From NCBI RefSeq assembly GCF_007923255.1, contig NZ_VOHJ01000001.1, forward strand, positions 1-64,000: a stretch of 64,000 bases of DNA, in the 5' to 3' direction. The stretch's first letter is position 1. Each line of letters starts with the position of its first letter. The notes under the pieces were generated by a model. The model saw nothing but the letters and a program-made list of their open reading frames with translations. It ran no database searches and had not been told where the DNA came from. This document shows, one piece after another, positions 6,969 to 15,468 of this stretch. The DNA is from Vulcaniibacterium thermophilum (GTDB lineage Bacteria; Pseudomonadota; Gammaproteobacteria; Xanthomonadales; Xanthomonadaceae). A program made the position numbers and the translations under genes.

Positions 6969-7918
6969 TGCGGGGTATCGGGGGTCTCGGGGAACTCCTG
7001 CGCCAGGCGCGCGATCACGGCGCGGCAGGTTCCGGCATCGAGCGCGAGCGGCAGCGCGTCGGCGTGCGGGGCGTCTTCGCCGAGCACCGAGGCCATCGCC
7101 AGACGTTCGCCGGCGACGAGCACCGCGGCGGCCGGGGCGCGACGGTCGCCCTCGGCCGCCTGTTCGAGCGCGTCGACCACGCCGTCCGGCACGCGCCAAT
7201 GGCGTGCGGCGCGGGTGGTGAGACGGGCCGCTGCGCGGTGCAGTTCGAGCGCCGCCGCCTCCTCGACCGCGGCCCGCATCAGCACCGGCATCGGCGCGTG
7301 GCGCAGCAGCGCGGACAGGCCGGTGGTCCCGAGCACCGCCGCCAGTTGCACGTCGGATGCGTCGCACCGTCCGGGCGCCAGCAGCGCGCACGCGGTCATG
7401 TGGCGCTGCGTGTGCATCCAGAGGCGATCGAACGTGCGCGAGCCCGACGGCAGGCGCTCGCCCTGCGCGATCGGGCGCATCAGCACCGCGAGCGCGACGC
7501 GCCTGAGGCCATCGTGTCCCAGGCGCTGGACCGCCGCGGTCAGATCGTCGACCGCGCGCGCGCGTCGGTAGTACGCGCTGTTCGCCACCCGCAGCACCTC
7601 GCCGGCGACCACCGGATCGCGTGCGACGCAGTCGGCGAGCGCCTGCGCGCGGACGTCCTCGCGCCGCAGCGCGGCCAGCAGCGTCGGCAGCAGGGCGGGC
7701 AGGCGCGGCAGGCGGGCGACGTCGATCGCCGCGGCGATCGGGTCGGGCGACGCCGGTCCGGCGAGCGCGTGCGCATCCGCGCCGGCGGAGTCCGCCGGCA
7801 GATCCAGTACCCAGCGCAGCCATCGCGGTCGAAGCGCATCGCCCGCGTCCTCCGCGTCCGGCGCCGTGCGCGCGATCGTCTCGTCCTGCCGCCTGCGCGG
7901 CCACCAGCGCCCCAGCAT
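6959..7918 (-). CDS. HDOD-domain protein
   Basis: The 319-residue protein has an HDOD domain from about residue 60 to 270. Recognisable parts are CVARDPVVAGEVLRVANSA, AVQRLGHDGLRRVALAVLM, and a long helical remainder. HDOD domains are catalytically silent relatives of HD phosphohydrolases found in signalling proteins. No partner domain is attached. The ATG at 7918 was chosen because the open frame further upstream runs antisense to the neighbouring genes. The stop codon and last few bases lie in a dispersed repeat. It follows a small membrane protein and mgtE on the same strand. Function unknown beyond a signalling guess. Confidence 0.8.
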   Translation of the reverse strand: MLGRWWPRRRQDETIARTAPDAEDAGDALRPRWLRWVLDLPADSAGADAHALAGPASPDPIAAAIDVARLPRLPALLPTLLAALRREDVRAQALADCVARDPVVAGEVLRVANSAYYRRARAVDDLTAAVQRLGHDGLRRVALAVLMRPIAQGERLPSGSRTFDRLWMHTQRHMTACALLAPGRCDASDVQLAAVLGTTGLSALLRHAPMPVLMRAAVEEAAALELHRAAARLTTRAARHWRVPDGVVDALEQAAEGDRRAPAAAVLVAGERLAMASVLGEDAPHADALPLALDAGTCRAVIARLAQEFPETPDTPQAG

Positions 7919-7980
7919 CGCTCCCCCTCGCGTGCACGACGGCCGGCCAGGCCGGCCGGGCAAGCGTAGCGTCCGCGCCG

Positions 7981-8472
7981 TCAGGGAGCCATGCCGGCCG
8001 CGCGCAGCGACCGCGGCGCCACCAGCACCAGCACCGCGACCACCGCGAGCAGACGCCACGCCGCGGCGACGAAGCCGCCTTCGCCGACCAGCGAGGCGAT
8101 CAGCGCGGTCAGCACGGCGCACGGCACCAGCACGACGGTCGCGGTGGCGAACAGCGCCAGCGTGAACAGGCGCTGCGCGCGGCGGTCGGACGCGGCATCG
8201 TGCGGCCGGCCGCGCAGATGGCGGAGGCCCTGCCAGCCCAGCACCGCGATCGCGAGCCAGATCGACACCGCCTTCGCCGCGCCCATCGTCAGCACCCAGG
8301 CGATGAACAGACCGACCGCCCCCGCGATCGCGCCCGGCCCGCCCGCGGCGGCACCGGCCCAGCCGCCTGCGATCAGCGCGAACAGCGCCGGCAGCATGGC
8401 CCAGGCGAGCTGCGCCCAGTTCGCGGGTGATGTGAGTTGTTCGAGGACGGTCGGTTCGCGGTGCGGCGTCAT
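7981..8472 (-). CDS. Integral membrane protein, about four or five TM segments
   Basis: This 163-residue protein is almost entirely hydrophobic helices separated by short charged loops, for example WAMLPALFALIAGGWAGAA and LFTLALFATATVVLVPCAV. There is no signal peptide or catalytic motif that I recognise, so the function is unknown. The start MTPHREPTVLEQL gives a short cytosolic N-terminus. It lies 27 bases after mgtE on the same strand and 62 bases before the HDOD gene, and so is probably cotranscribed with mgtE. Confidence 0.65.
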   Translation of the reverse strand: MTPHREPTVLEQLTSPANWAQLAWAMLPALFALIAGGWAGAAAGGPGAIAGAVGLFIAWVLTMGAAKAVSIWLAIAVLGWQGLRHLRGRPHDAASDRRAQRLFTLALFATATVVLVPCAVLTALIASLVGEGGFVAAAWRLLAVVAVLVLVAPRSLRAAGMAP

Positions 8473-8499
8473 GCGCGGGCGTGTCGGTGGTGGTGGAGG

Positions 8500-9891
8500 T
8501 CAGCGCAGCAGGATGAGCGACGCCAGCCCGAGGAAGGTGAGAAAGCCCATCACGTCGGTGACGGTGGTGAGGATCACGCCGCCGGCGAGCGCGGGATCGA
8601 AACCCATGCGCTTGAGCGTCACCGGCACCAGCACGCCGGCGCTCGCCGCCGCCAGCAGGTTGAGCGTGAGCGCGGTGCCGATCACCAGCGACAGCGCGAG
8701 GTCGCGGTACCAGGCCAGCACGATCAGGCCGAGGAACAGTCCGAGCGACAGCCCGTTGATGAGCGCCACCGCCAGCTCCTTGCGCAACAGCACCCACATG
8801 TTGGACGCGCCGATCTGGCCGAGCGCCAGGCCGCGGATCGCCAGCGCCAGCACCTGGGTGCCGGCGTTGCCGCCCATGCCGGCGACGATCGGCATCAGCA
8901 CCGCGAGCGCGACGATCTTCTCGATCGTGGCCTCGAAGCGGCTGACCACGCTGGCGGCGAGGAACGCGGTGCCGAGGTTGATCGTCAGCCACAGCAGGCG
9001 ACGGCGGAACGCGCGCCGGATCGGGCTGAACAGGTCCTCATCCTCGTCCAGGCCGGCGGCGCCCAGCGCCTGGTGCTCGGCCTGCTCGCGGATGATGTCG
9101 ACCACGTCGTCGATGGTGATGCGGCCGAGCAGGATGTTGTTGTCGTCCACCACCGGCGCGCTGATCCAGTCGTGGTCGGAGAACTTGCGCGCGACCTCGG
9201 CCGAGGACTCGTTGACGTTGATCGCCGGCTGTTCGTCGTCGATCAGGCGGTTGATCGGCGTGTTCGGGTCCTGCGTGAGCAGCGCCTGCAGCGCGATCCG
9301 GCCAAGGTACTGGTGGCGGCGGTTGACCACGTACAGGTGGTCGGTGTGCTCCGGCAGCTCGCCGCGCAGGCGCAGGTAGCGCAGCACCACGTCGATGGTG
9401 GTGTCGGCGCGCACCGTCACCACGTCGGGGTTCATCAGGCGGCCGGCGGTGTCCTCGTCGTAGGACAGCACCTGTTCGAGGCGCTCGCGGTTCTCGCGGT
9501 CCATCGACTTGAGCACCTCGTCGATGACCGTGTCGGGCAGGTCCTCGACCAGGTCGGCAAGGTCGTCGATGTCGAGATCCTCGACCGCGGCGACGATCTC
9601 GTCGGTGTCCATGTCGGCGAGCAGGCTCTCGCGCACCTCGTCGCCGACGTGCACCAGCACCTCGCCGTCGTCCTCCGGATCGACCAGGCCCCACACCACG
9701 GCGCGCTGATCCGGCGGCAACGACTCGAGCAGATTGCCGATCTCGGCGGGCGAGAGCGTGTTGACCAGCCGCCGCACCGGACCGAGGCGGCCGCTGTCGA
9801 GCGCGTCGGAAAGCAGGCGCAGCTGGCGCGCGGTCTTGTCGTGGCGGATGGCTTCGGCCATGCGGCGCTCCGGGTCGAGAGCCGCATCCAC
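8500..9891 (-). CDS. mgtE: Magnesium transporter MgtE
   Basis: This inner-membrane Mg2+ channel has all the parts of the family in its 463 residues. An acidic N-domain comes first (LPDTVIDEVLKSMDRENRE region), then a pair of CBS domains (about 135-260) that sense cytosolic Mg2+, a connecting helix, and five membrane segments with the pore-lining signature PIVAGMGGNAGTQVLALA. The ORF starts with GTG at 9891; a Met ten codons later is a possible alternative. It heads a minus-strand cluster with the two following genes. Mg2+ selectivity is the family norm; Co2+ is also carried by some members. Confidence 0.95.
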   Translation of the reverse strand: MDAALDPERRMAEAIRHDKTARQLRLLSDALDSGRLGPVRRLVNTLSPAEIGNLLESLPPDQRAVVWGLVDPEDDGEVLVHVGDEVRESLLADMDTDEIVAAVEDLDIDDLADLVEDLPDTVIDEVLKSMDRENRERLEQVLSYDEDTAGRLMNPDVVTVRADTTIDVVLRYLRLRGELPEHTDHLYVVNRRHQYLGRIALQALLTQDPNTPINRLIDDEQPAINVNESSAEVARKFSDHDWISAPVVDDNNILLGRITIDDVVDIIREQAEHQALGAAGLDEDEDLFSPIRRAFRRRLLWLTINLGTAFLAASVVSRFEATIEKIVALAVLMPIVAGMGGNAGTQVLALAIRGLALGQIGASNMWVLLRKELAVALINGLSLGLFLGLIVLAWYRDLALSLVIGTALTLNLLAAASAGVLVPVTLKRMGFDPALAGGVILTTVTDVMGFLTFLGLASLILLR

Positions 9892-10001
9892 GACGGGATG
9901 CGACCGGCTTCAGGCGTTCATGTCGCGATTATCGCCGCTGCGGATGACGGACGGGAATGGGGCGGGACGCGATCCGCACGCCGGGCCCACGGCACGCGCG
10001 T

Positions 10002-10736
10002 TCAGATGTCGCCGTACAGCGCCTGCAGCGCCGCGATCGCCGCGAGGCCCGCGGTCTCGGTGCGCAGCACGCGCGGGCCGAGGCGGAGTCCGGCGAAGCC
10101 GGCGGCCCGCAGGTGCTCGCGGTCGCGCGGCGACCAGCCGCCCTCGGGGCCGACCGCGAGGCAGAGCGTCCGCGACCCGTCGAGGGCGAGCGTGCGCAGG
10201 CCGTGCGCGCCTTCCGGATCGAGCAGCAGTCCGAACGCATCGTGCGGCAACGCGACCAGCGCCTCATGCAGCGGCACCGGCGCGGCGACCTCGGGCACCG
10301 TCGCGCGCCCGCACTGCTCGCAGGCGGAGGCGACCACCTGCCGCCAGTGCGCCAGCCGCTTCTCCGCGCGCGCCTCGTCCAGGCGGACCTCGCTGCGCTC
10401 CGAGAACAGCGGCCGGATCGCGCTCACGCCCAGTTCGGTGGCCTTCTGCAGGATCAGATCCATCTTCTCGCCGCGCGCCACGCCCTGCAGCAGGACCAGC
10501 CGCAACGGCGATTCGCGCTCGACCGCGACGCGCGCTTCGACCCGCGCGCGGACTTCGCGCTTGCCGACGGCGACCAGCCGCGCCGGGTGGTCGTGGCCGT
10601 CGCCGTTGAACAGCACGCACGGGTCGCCTTCGCGCAGGCGCAGCACGCGCACGAGGTGATTGGCGGCGTGCTCGGGCAACGCGAGTTCCACGCCCGGCGC
10701 GAGCGGCGCATCGACGAAGGCGCGGGTGATCCTCAC
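10002..10736 (-). CDS. rsmE: 16S rRNA m3U1498 methyltransferase RsmE
   Basis: RsmE is a SPOUT-class methyltransferase that makes 3-methyluridine at position 1498 of 16S rRNA in the 30S subunit. The 244-residue product has an N-terminal PUA-like domain (about 1-70) and the knotted C-terminal domain with QKATELGVSAIRPLFSERS, AVGPEGGWSPRDRE and LRLGPRVLRTETA. The start is the GTG at 10736, which overlaps the bioA stop in a GTGA. That implies translational coupling to bioA. Confidence 0.94.
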   Translation of the reverse strand: MRITRAFVDAPLAPGVELALPEHAANHLVRVLRLREGDPCVLFNGDGHDHPARLVAVGKREVRARVEARVAVERESPLRLVLLQGVARGEKMDLILQKATELGVSAIRPLFSERSEVRLDEARAEKRLAHWRQVVASACEQCGRATVPEVAAPVPLHEALVALPHDAFGLLLDPEGAHGLRTLALDGSRTLCLAVGPEGGWSPRDREHLRAAGFAGLRLGPRVLRTETAGLAAIAALQALYGDI

Positions 10737-12145
10737 GCGGGATCTCCGGTGGCGATGCGGATCGCGGCGGCAGTGACCTCGGCGAGGTGGTCGAGCGCGG
10801 CCTCGTCCACGCAATAGGGCGGCATCCAGTACAGCACGTCGCCCAGCGGGCGCAGCAGCACGCCGCGCTCGAGCGCGGCGCGGTAGGCGCGCAGGCCGGT
10901 GCGACGCGCGGGATCGAACGGCGTGGCCTTGTCGCCGTCGCGGGTCAGCTCGAAGGCGACGATCATGCCGGTCTGGCGCACGTCGGCCACGTGCGGCTGC
11001 GCGCCGATCGCGCGCGCCCGTTCGGCCATGCCCTGCGCGGTGACGCGGTTGCGCGCCAGCACCTCGTCCTGCTCGAAGATGGCGAGCGATGCCAGCGCCG
11101 CCGCGCACGCCAGCGGGTTGCCGGTGTAGCTGTGCGAATGCAGGAACGCGCGCTCGCGCGAGTCGTCGAGGAAGCCGTCGTACAGCGCCTGGGTGGCGAG
11201 CACCGCGGCCAGCGGTAGCGCGCCGCCGGTGAGGCCTTTCGACACGCACATCAGGTCGGGCTGGATGCCGGCCTGCTCGCAGGCGAACAGCGTGCCGGTG
11301 CGGCCGAACCCGACCGCGATCTCGTCGGCGATCAGGAACACGCCGTGGCGATCGCACAGCTCGCGCACGCGCCGCAGGTACTGCGGGTGATGCATGCGCA
11401 TGCCGCCGGCGCACTGCACCAGCGGTTCGAGGATCAGCGCGCAGACTTCGCCGGCGTGGGCCTGAAGCAGCGCGGCCAGTGCATCGGCGGCACGGTCGGC
11501 GCGCTGCGCGGGCGTCTCGCCGGCTGCGCACGGATAGGCGTCGGGCGACGGCGCGAACAGCGCCTCGGCCAGCAGCGGCGCGTACACGCGGCGGTAGAGC
11601 GGGATGTCGCCGACCGCGAGCGCGCCCAGCGTCTCGCCGTGGTAGCCGTTCGCCAGCGCGACGAACTTCGTGCGGCCGTCGATGCCGCGATTGCGGAACC
11701 AGTGGAACGCCATCTTCAGCGCCACTTCCACGCCCGCCGAGCCGTTGTCGGCGTAGAACACCTTGGCCAGCGGCGCGCGGCCGGGCTCGCGCGGGGCGAT
11801 GGCGAGCAGGCGCTCGGCCAGCTCGACCGCGGGCGCGTGCGAGACGCCGGCCAGGATCACGTGCTCGAGCGTGCGCGCCTGTCGCGCGATCGCCTCGGCG
11901 ATGCGCGGCTCGGCATGGCCGTGGATGTTGGTCCACCAGCTCGAGATCGCATCGAGATAGCGCCGTCCGTCGCGGCCGATCAGCCACGCGCCCTCGCCGC
12001 GCTCGACCGGCAGCAGCGGCAGCGTGTCGGGGTGCTCGCGCATCTGCGTGCACGGGTGCCAGAGCACGGCGAGGTCGCGCGCGCGCCACGCGGCCGCGTC
12101 GTCGCGCTCTGCTAGCATGCGGGGATCGTGAGGAGCCGTCTGCAT
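10733..12145 (-). CDS. bioA: Adenosylmethionine-8-amino-7-oxononanoate aminotransferase BioA
   Basis: BioA is a PLP enzyme that moves the amino group of S-adenosylmethionine to KAPA to give diaminopelargonic acid in biotin synthesis. The 470-residue sequence shows class III aminotransferase features: SSWWTNIHGHAEP, FYADNGSAGVEVALKMA, the FLIADEIAVGFGRTG motif with the PLP-contacting Asp, and the Schiff-base lysine in CVSKGLTGG. An internal Met at residue 10 is a second possible start. It overlaps rsmE by four bases and is divergent from nudE. No other biotin genes are in the window. Confidence 0.94.
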   Translation of the reverse strand: MQTAPHDPRMLAERDDAAAWRARDLAVLWHPCTQMREHPDTLPLLPVERGEGAWLIGRDGRRYLDAISSWWTNIHGHAEPRIAEAIARQARTLEHVILAGVSHAPAVELAERLLAIAPREPGRAPLAKVFYADNGSAGVEVALKMAFHWFRNRGIDGRTKFVALANGYHGETLGALAVGDIPLYRRVYAPLLAEALFAPSPDAYPCAAGETPAQRADRAADALAALLQAHAGEVCALILEPLVQCAGGMRMHHPQYLRRVRELCDRHGVFLIADEIAVGFGRTGTLFACEQAGIQPDLMCVSKGLTGGALPLAAVLATQALYDGFLDDSRERAFLHSHSYTGNPLACAAALASLAIFEQDEVLARNRVTAQGMAERARAIGAQPHVADVRQTGMIVAFELTRDGDKATPFDPARRTGLRAYRAALERGVLLRPLGDVLYWMPPYCVDEAALDHLAEVTAAAIRIATGDPA

Positions 12146-12186
12146 CCGTCCATTATCGCCGCCCGCCCGGCCGCCGGAGAGTGCCG

Positions 12187-12750
12187 GTGAGCCGCGCGTT
12201 GCCGACCATCCACGGCGTCACCCGCCGGACCGAATCCGACGGGCGGGTGGTCGAGGAGCTGGATCTCGAATTCGGCAACGGCGAGCGCCGTCGCTATCAC
12301 CGGGTCGTGCCGCAGGGGCAGGGCGCGGTGATCGTGGTGCCGATGCTCGATAAGGACACCGTGCTGCTGGTGCGCGAATACGCCGCCGGCGTGCACCGTT
12401 ACGAGCTGGGGCTGGTCAAGGGCCGCATCGACGCCGGCGAGACGCCGCTGCAGGCGGCCGACCGCGAGCTGAAGGAGGAAGCCGGCTACGGCGCGCGTTC
12501 GCTGACCCTGCTGCGCACGCTCACGCTGGTGCCGACCTACATGGGCCACCAGACCTACGTGGTGCTGGCGCGCGATCTCTACCCCGAGCGCCTGCCCGGC
12601 GACGAGCCCGAGCCGCTCGACGTGGTGCCGTGGCGGCTCGATGCATTGCACGAACTGATTCTGCGCGAGGACTTCAGCGAGGGGCGCAGCATCGCCGCGC
12701 TGTTCATCGCGCGCGAATGGCTGAAGGGAGCACGCGATGCGGATGGATGA
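12187..12750 (+). CDS. nudE: ADP-compounds Nudix hydrolase NudE
   Basis: This is a Nudix hydrolase that splits ADP-ribose, NADH and Ap3A type substrates into AMP and a second phosphate product. The Nudix box is complete, from GRIDAGETPL to RELKEEAGYG, and the flanks (DLEFGNGERRRYHR, DLYPERLPGDEPEPL, REWLKG at the end) match NudE rather than other Nudix families. The chosen start is the GTG at 12187, with GGAGA six bases upstream; a GTG two codons earlier is also possible. Its end overlaps cysQ by 14 bases. nudE, cysQ and mazG together look like a house-cleaning group for nucleotides. Confidence 0.9.
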   Translation: MSRALPTIHGVTRRTESDGRVVEELDLEFGNGERRRYHRVVPQGQGAVIVVPMLDKDTVLLVREYAAGVHRYELGLVKGRIDAGETPLQAADRELKEEAGYGARSLTLLRTLTLVPTYMGHQTYVVLARDLYPERLPGDEPEPLDVVPWRLDALHELILREDFSEGRSIAALFIAREWLKGARDADG

Positions 12751-13537
12751 GCTGTGCGAGGGCGCGATCGCGGTGGCCCAGGCGGCCGCGGAGGCGATCC
12801 TGCACGTGTATCGCGGCGAGTTCGACGTCGAGCACAAGCGCGACGCCTCGCCGCTGACCGCGGCCGACCTCGCCGCGCATCATTGCATCGTCGACGGGCT
12901 GGCGAAGCTGACGCCGGACGTGCCGGTGCTGTCGGAGGAAGCGGCGAACCAGGTGCCGCCGCACGTGCGCCGCGGCTGGCATCGGCTGTGGCTGGTGGAC
13001 CCGCTCGACGGCACCCGCGAGTTCGTCAAGCGCAACGGCGAGTTCACCGTGAACCTCGCGCTGATCGAGGACGGTGTCAGCGTGTTCGGCGTGGTGCAGG
13101 CGCCGGTGACCGGTGTGGTCTGGTACGGCGGCGCCGCGCTCGGCGGCGCGTTCCGCCGCGACGGCACCATCACTGTGCCGCTGCGCGTGCGCCAGCCTGC
13201 GACGTCGCCGCTGCGCGTCGCCGCCAGCCGCTCGCACCGCGATGCGCGCACCGAGGCGCTGATCGCGCGCATGGGGCCGATCGAGGAAGTGAACCTCGGC
13301 TCCTCGCTGAAGTTCTGCCGCCTCGCCGAGGGCGGGCTCGACGCCTATCCCCGCTTCGGCCCCACCTGCGAATGGGACACCGCCGCCGGCCAGGCCGTGC
13401 TGGAAGCCGCGGGCGGCTGCGTGATCGATCCGCGCGGCCGCCCGTTCCGCTACAACCAGCGCGACACCCTGCTCAACGGCGATTTCTTCGCCCTCGGCGA
13501 TCCCGCGCTGCCGTGGCGGGCGTGGCTGGGCGAATGA
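12737..13537 (+). CDS. cysQ: 3'(2'),5'-bisphosphate nucleotidase CysQ
   Basis: CysQ removes the 3' phosphate from adenosine 3',5'-bisphosphate (PAP), a toxic by-product of sulfate assimilation, and belongs to the inositol-monophosphatase fold. The 266 residues show the metal-binding motifs LSEEAANQVP, WLVDPLDGTREFVKRN and CEWDTAAGQAVLEAAGG in the right order. The first ATG overlaps the 3' end of nudE; a second ATG two codons later is equally possible. The protein is expected in the cytosol or on the inner face of the membrane. Confidence 0.93.
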   Translation: MRMDELCEGAIAVAQAAAEAILHVYRGEFDVEHKRDASPLTAADLAAHHCIVDGLAKLTPDVPVLSEEAANQVPPHVRRGWHRLWLVDPLDGTREFVKRNGEFTVNLALIEDGVSVFGVVQAPVTGVVWYGGAALGGAFRRDGTITVPLRVRQPATSPLRVAASRSHRDARTEALIARMGPIEEVNLGSSLKFCRLAEGGLDAYPRFGPTCEWDTAAGQAVLEAAGGCVIDPRGRPFRYNQRDTLLNGDFFALGDPALPWRAWLGE

Positions 13538-13596
13538 GGCGCCGATCTGCGCGGATCGAAAGCGGATCAGGACAACGATCGCCGAATCTCCATTTG

Positions 13597-13689
13597 CGGT
13601 AGGTTGGGCTGAGCCGAAGGCGAAGCCCAACGTGCCCGGGCTTCCCGCCGCCATTTGTTGGGCTTCGCCACGCTCAGCCCAACCTACGG
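13597..13689. repeat. Inverted pair of GTAGGTTGGGCT repeats between cysQ and mazG
   Basis: The left arm (13597-13632) and right arm (13657-13689) are imperfect inverted copies of a sequence starting CGGTAGGTTGGGCTGAG. Each arm also carries its own hairpin, GTTGGGCTT pairing with AAGCCCAAC. The pair can fold into a large cruciform. A further dispersed sequence, GATCCGTGTCCATCCGCG, follows at about 13694; a related one is seen near 29287. Confidence 0.75.
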
Positions 13690-13740
13690 CTGTCGATCCG
13701 TGTCCATCCGCGCCGATCCCTGGCTGTCAGACCACCCACC

Positions 13741-14553
13741 ATGACCGACCCGCACCCGATCGAACGCCTGCTCGAGATCATGGCCCGCCTGCGCGACCGC
13801 GAGCGCGGTTGCCCGTGGGACATCGAGCAGACCTTCGCGACCATCGCGCCGTACACGATCGAGGAGGCGTACGAGGTCGCCGACGCGATCGACCGCGGCG
13901 ACCTCGCCGCGCTGAAGGACGAGCTGGGCGACCTCTTGCTGCAGGTGGTCTTCCACGCGCAGATGGCGCGCGAGCAGGGCGCGTTCGCGTTCGCCGACGT
14001 GGTCGCCGCGATCTGCGACAAGATGGTGCGGCGGCATCCGCACGTGTTCGGCGACGCCGACATCGCCGACGCCGAGGCGCAGACCGCGGCGTGGGAGGAG
14101 ACCAAGCGCCGCGAGCGCGAGGCGGCGGGCGAGAACGACGGCTCCGCGCTCGCCGGCATCTCGCGCGGGCTGCCGGAGTGGATGCGCGCGATCAAGCTGC
14201 AGAAGCGCGCCGCGCGCGTGGGTTTCGACTGGCCGGGCGTGCAGCCGGTGATCGCCAAGCTGCACGAGGAGATCGAGGAAGTGCGCGCCGAGTTCGCGGC
14301 GAAGGCGGCGGGCGATGCGCAGGCGCAGGCGCGCCTGGAGGACGAGATCGGCGATCTGCTGTTCGTGTGCGCCAACCTGGCGCGCCACGCCGGCGTCGAT
14401 CCCGGCGCCGCGCTGCGGCGCGCCAACCTGAAGTTCGAGCACCGCTTCCGCGCGATGGAGGCGCTGGCGCAGGCCGAAGGTCGCGCGCTGGCGGAACTCG
14501 ATCTCGACGCGCAGGAGGCGCTGTGGGACCGCGCCAAGGCGGCCGGGCGCTGA
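13741..14553 (+). CDS. mazG: Nucleoside triphosphate pyrophosphohydrolase MazG
   Basis: MazG hydrolyses (d)NTPs to the monophosphate and pyrophosphate and is thought to clear abnormal nucleotides and lower ppGpp under starvation. The 270-residue protein has two MazG folds. The first carries CPWDIEQTFATIAPYTIEEA and LKDELGDLLLQVVFHAQMA; the second carries EEIEEVRAEFA and DEIGDLLFVCANLARHAG, with the paired acidic helices that bind Mg2+. The start is the ATG after a repeat-filled gap. It shares strand and context with nudE and cysQ. Confidence 0.95.
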   Translation: MTDPHPIERLLEIMARLRDRERGCPWDIEQTFATIAPYTIEEAYEVADAIDRGDLAALKDELGDLLLQVVFHAQMAREQGAFAFADVVAAICDKMVRRHPHVFGDADIADAEAQTAAWEETKRREREAAGENDGSALAGISRGLPEWMRAIKLQKRAARVGFDWPGVQPVIAKLHEEIEEVRAEFAAKAAGDAQAQARLEDEIGDLLFVCANLARHAGVDPGAALRRANLKFEHRFRAMEALAQAEGRALAELDLDAQEALWDRAKAAGR

Positions 14554-14567
14554 CCGCAAATCCCGTA

Positions 14568-14628
14568 GAGCGGCTTCAGCCGCGATCCGGGAGAGAGCGG
14601 CGCAGCGTTGTCGCGGCTGAAGCCGCTC
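14568..14628. repeat. Perfect 18-bp inverted repeat (REP-like)
   Basis: GAGCGGCTTCAGCCGCGA at 14568-14585 is perfectly inverted at 14611-14628, with 25 bases between. Each arm is itself partly palindromic. It lies between the convergent mazG and DUF962 genes and resembles REP elements common in Xanthomonadaceae and Pseudomonas. It could end transcription from both sides. Confidence 0.85.
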
Positions 14629-14650
14629 CTGCCGACCGCTGCGCGGCGGC

Positions 14651-14953
14651 TCAGAAGCGGATGCGGCCGGTGAGGATGTCCTTGAACATCACCCAGTCGC
14701 CCATCAGCGACCAGACCGGATGACGGAACGTCGCCGGCCGGTTCTTCTCGAACACGAAGTGCCCCACCCAGGCGAAGCCGTAGCCGCACACCGGCATCGC
14801 CAGCAGCCACCACGGTTCGCGCTGCACGATCGCAAGCGCGAGGAACACCAGCACGCCGCAACTGCCGATGAAATGCAGCCGCCGGCTGGTGCGGTTGGCG
14901 TGCTCGCTGAGGTAGAACGGGTAGAACTCGCGGAAGCTGGCGAAGCGTGGCAT
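14651..14953 (-). CDS. DUF962/Mpo1-like membrane protein
   Basis: The 100-residue protein is a single DUF962 domain: FREFYPFYLSEHANRTSRRL, two hydrophobic hairpins around residues 28-65, GHFVFEKNRPATFRHPVWSL and a basic end. The yeast homologue Mpo1 is an Fe2+-dependent dioxygenase for 2-hydroxy fatty acids, and its conserved His residues (SEHANRTSRRLH, GHFVFEKNRP) are present. The bacterial function is not proved. It stands near the DUF486 gene on the same strand, 67 bases downstream of it. Confidence 0.85.
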   Translation of the reverse strand: MPRFASFREFYPFYLSEHANRTSRRLHFIGSCGVLVFLALAIVQREPWWLLAMPVCGYGFAWVGHFVFEKNRPATFRHPVWSLMGDWVMFKDILTGRIRF

Positions 14954-15020
14954 GGACGGCTCCGGGGATCCTTTCGCGGCGCCATCATGCGACGGGCGCC
15001 GTGCGCGCGGTAGCCGCCCG

Positions 15021-15359
15021 TCAGTCCAGGAAGATCAGCCACGCCGCCGCCACGATCAGGGCGAACCCCGCCCAGTGGTTCCACTTCAGCGGCTGCCCCA
15101 GGTACAGCGCCGAGAAGCAGGCGAACACCAGCAGGGTGATCACCTCCTGCATGCCCTTGAGCTGGGGCGCGGAGTACACCGCCGCGCCCATGCGGTTGGC
15201 CGGCACCATCAGGCAGTATTCGAAGAACGCGATGCCCCAACTGGTCAGTATCACCAGCGGCAAGGCCACGTGCCGGTAGCGCAGATGGCCGTACCAGGCG
15301 AAGGTCATGAACACGTTGGAGCCGGTCAGCAGCAGCACGGGAAGCAGGCGTTCGAGCAT
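15021..15359 (-). CDS. DUF486 (DMT-like) membrane protein
   Basis: This 112-residue protein has four membrane segments typical of DUF486, a short relative of drug/metabolite transporters: LLPVLLLTGSNVFMTFAWYG near the N-terminus, then FFEYCLMVPANRMG, LKGMQEVITLLVFACF and WAGFALIVAAAWLIFLD at the end. The transport substrate is unknown. The ATG at 15359 gives the family N-terminus; a GTG eight codons upstream is less likely. It is divergent from the response regulator gene. Confidence 0.85.
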   Translation of the reverse strand: MLERLLPVLLLTGSNVFMTFAWYGHLRYRHVALPLVILTSWGIAFFEYCLMVPANRMGAAVYSAPQLKGMQEVITLLVFACFSALYLGQPLKWNHWAGFALIVAAAWLIFLD

Positions 15360-15468
15360 GGGCGGGGTCCGGGGAGGGAGCACGCGACACTAGCCCCCCG
15401 TTCACGCCGCCTCAACACGGGGGCGGGCAGCCTTCACAAAACTGAAGACGCTCAGAGGAGTCGATGCC

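Noticed and set aside
7919-8992. Long upstream extension of the HDOD frame
   Set aside because: It is low-complexity Arg/Ala text read through the neighbouring membrane protein and mgtE genes in another phase.
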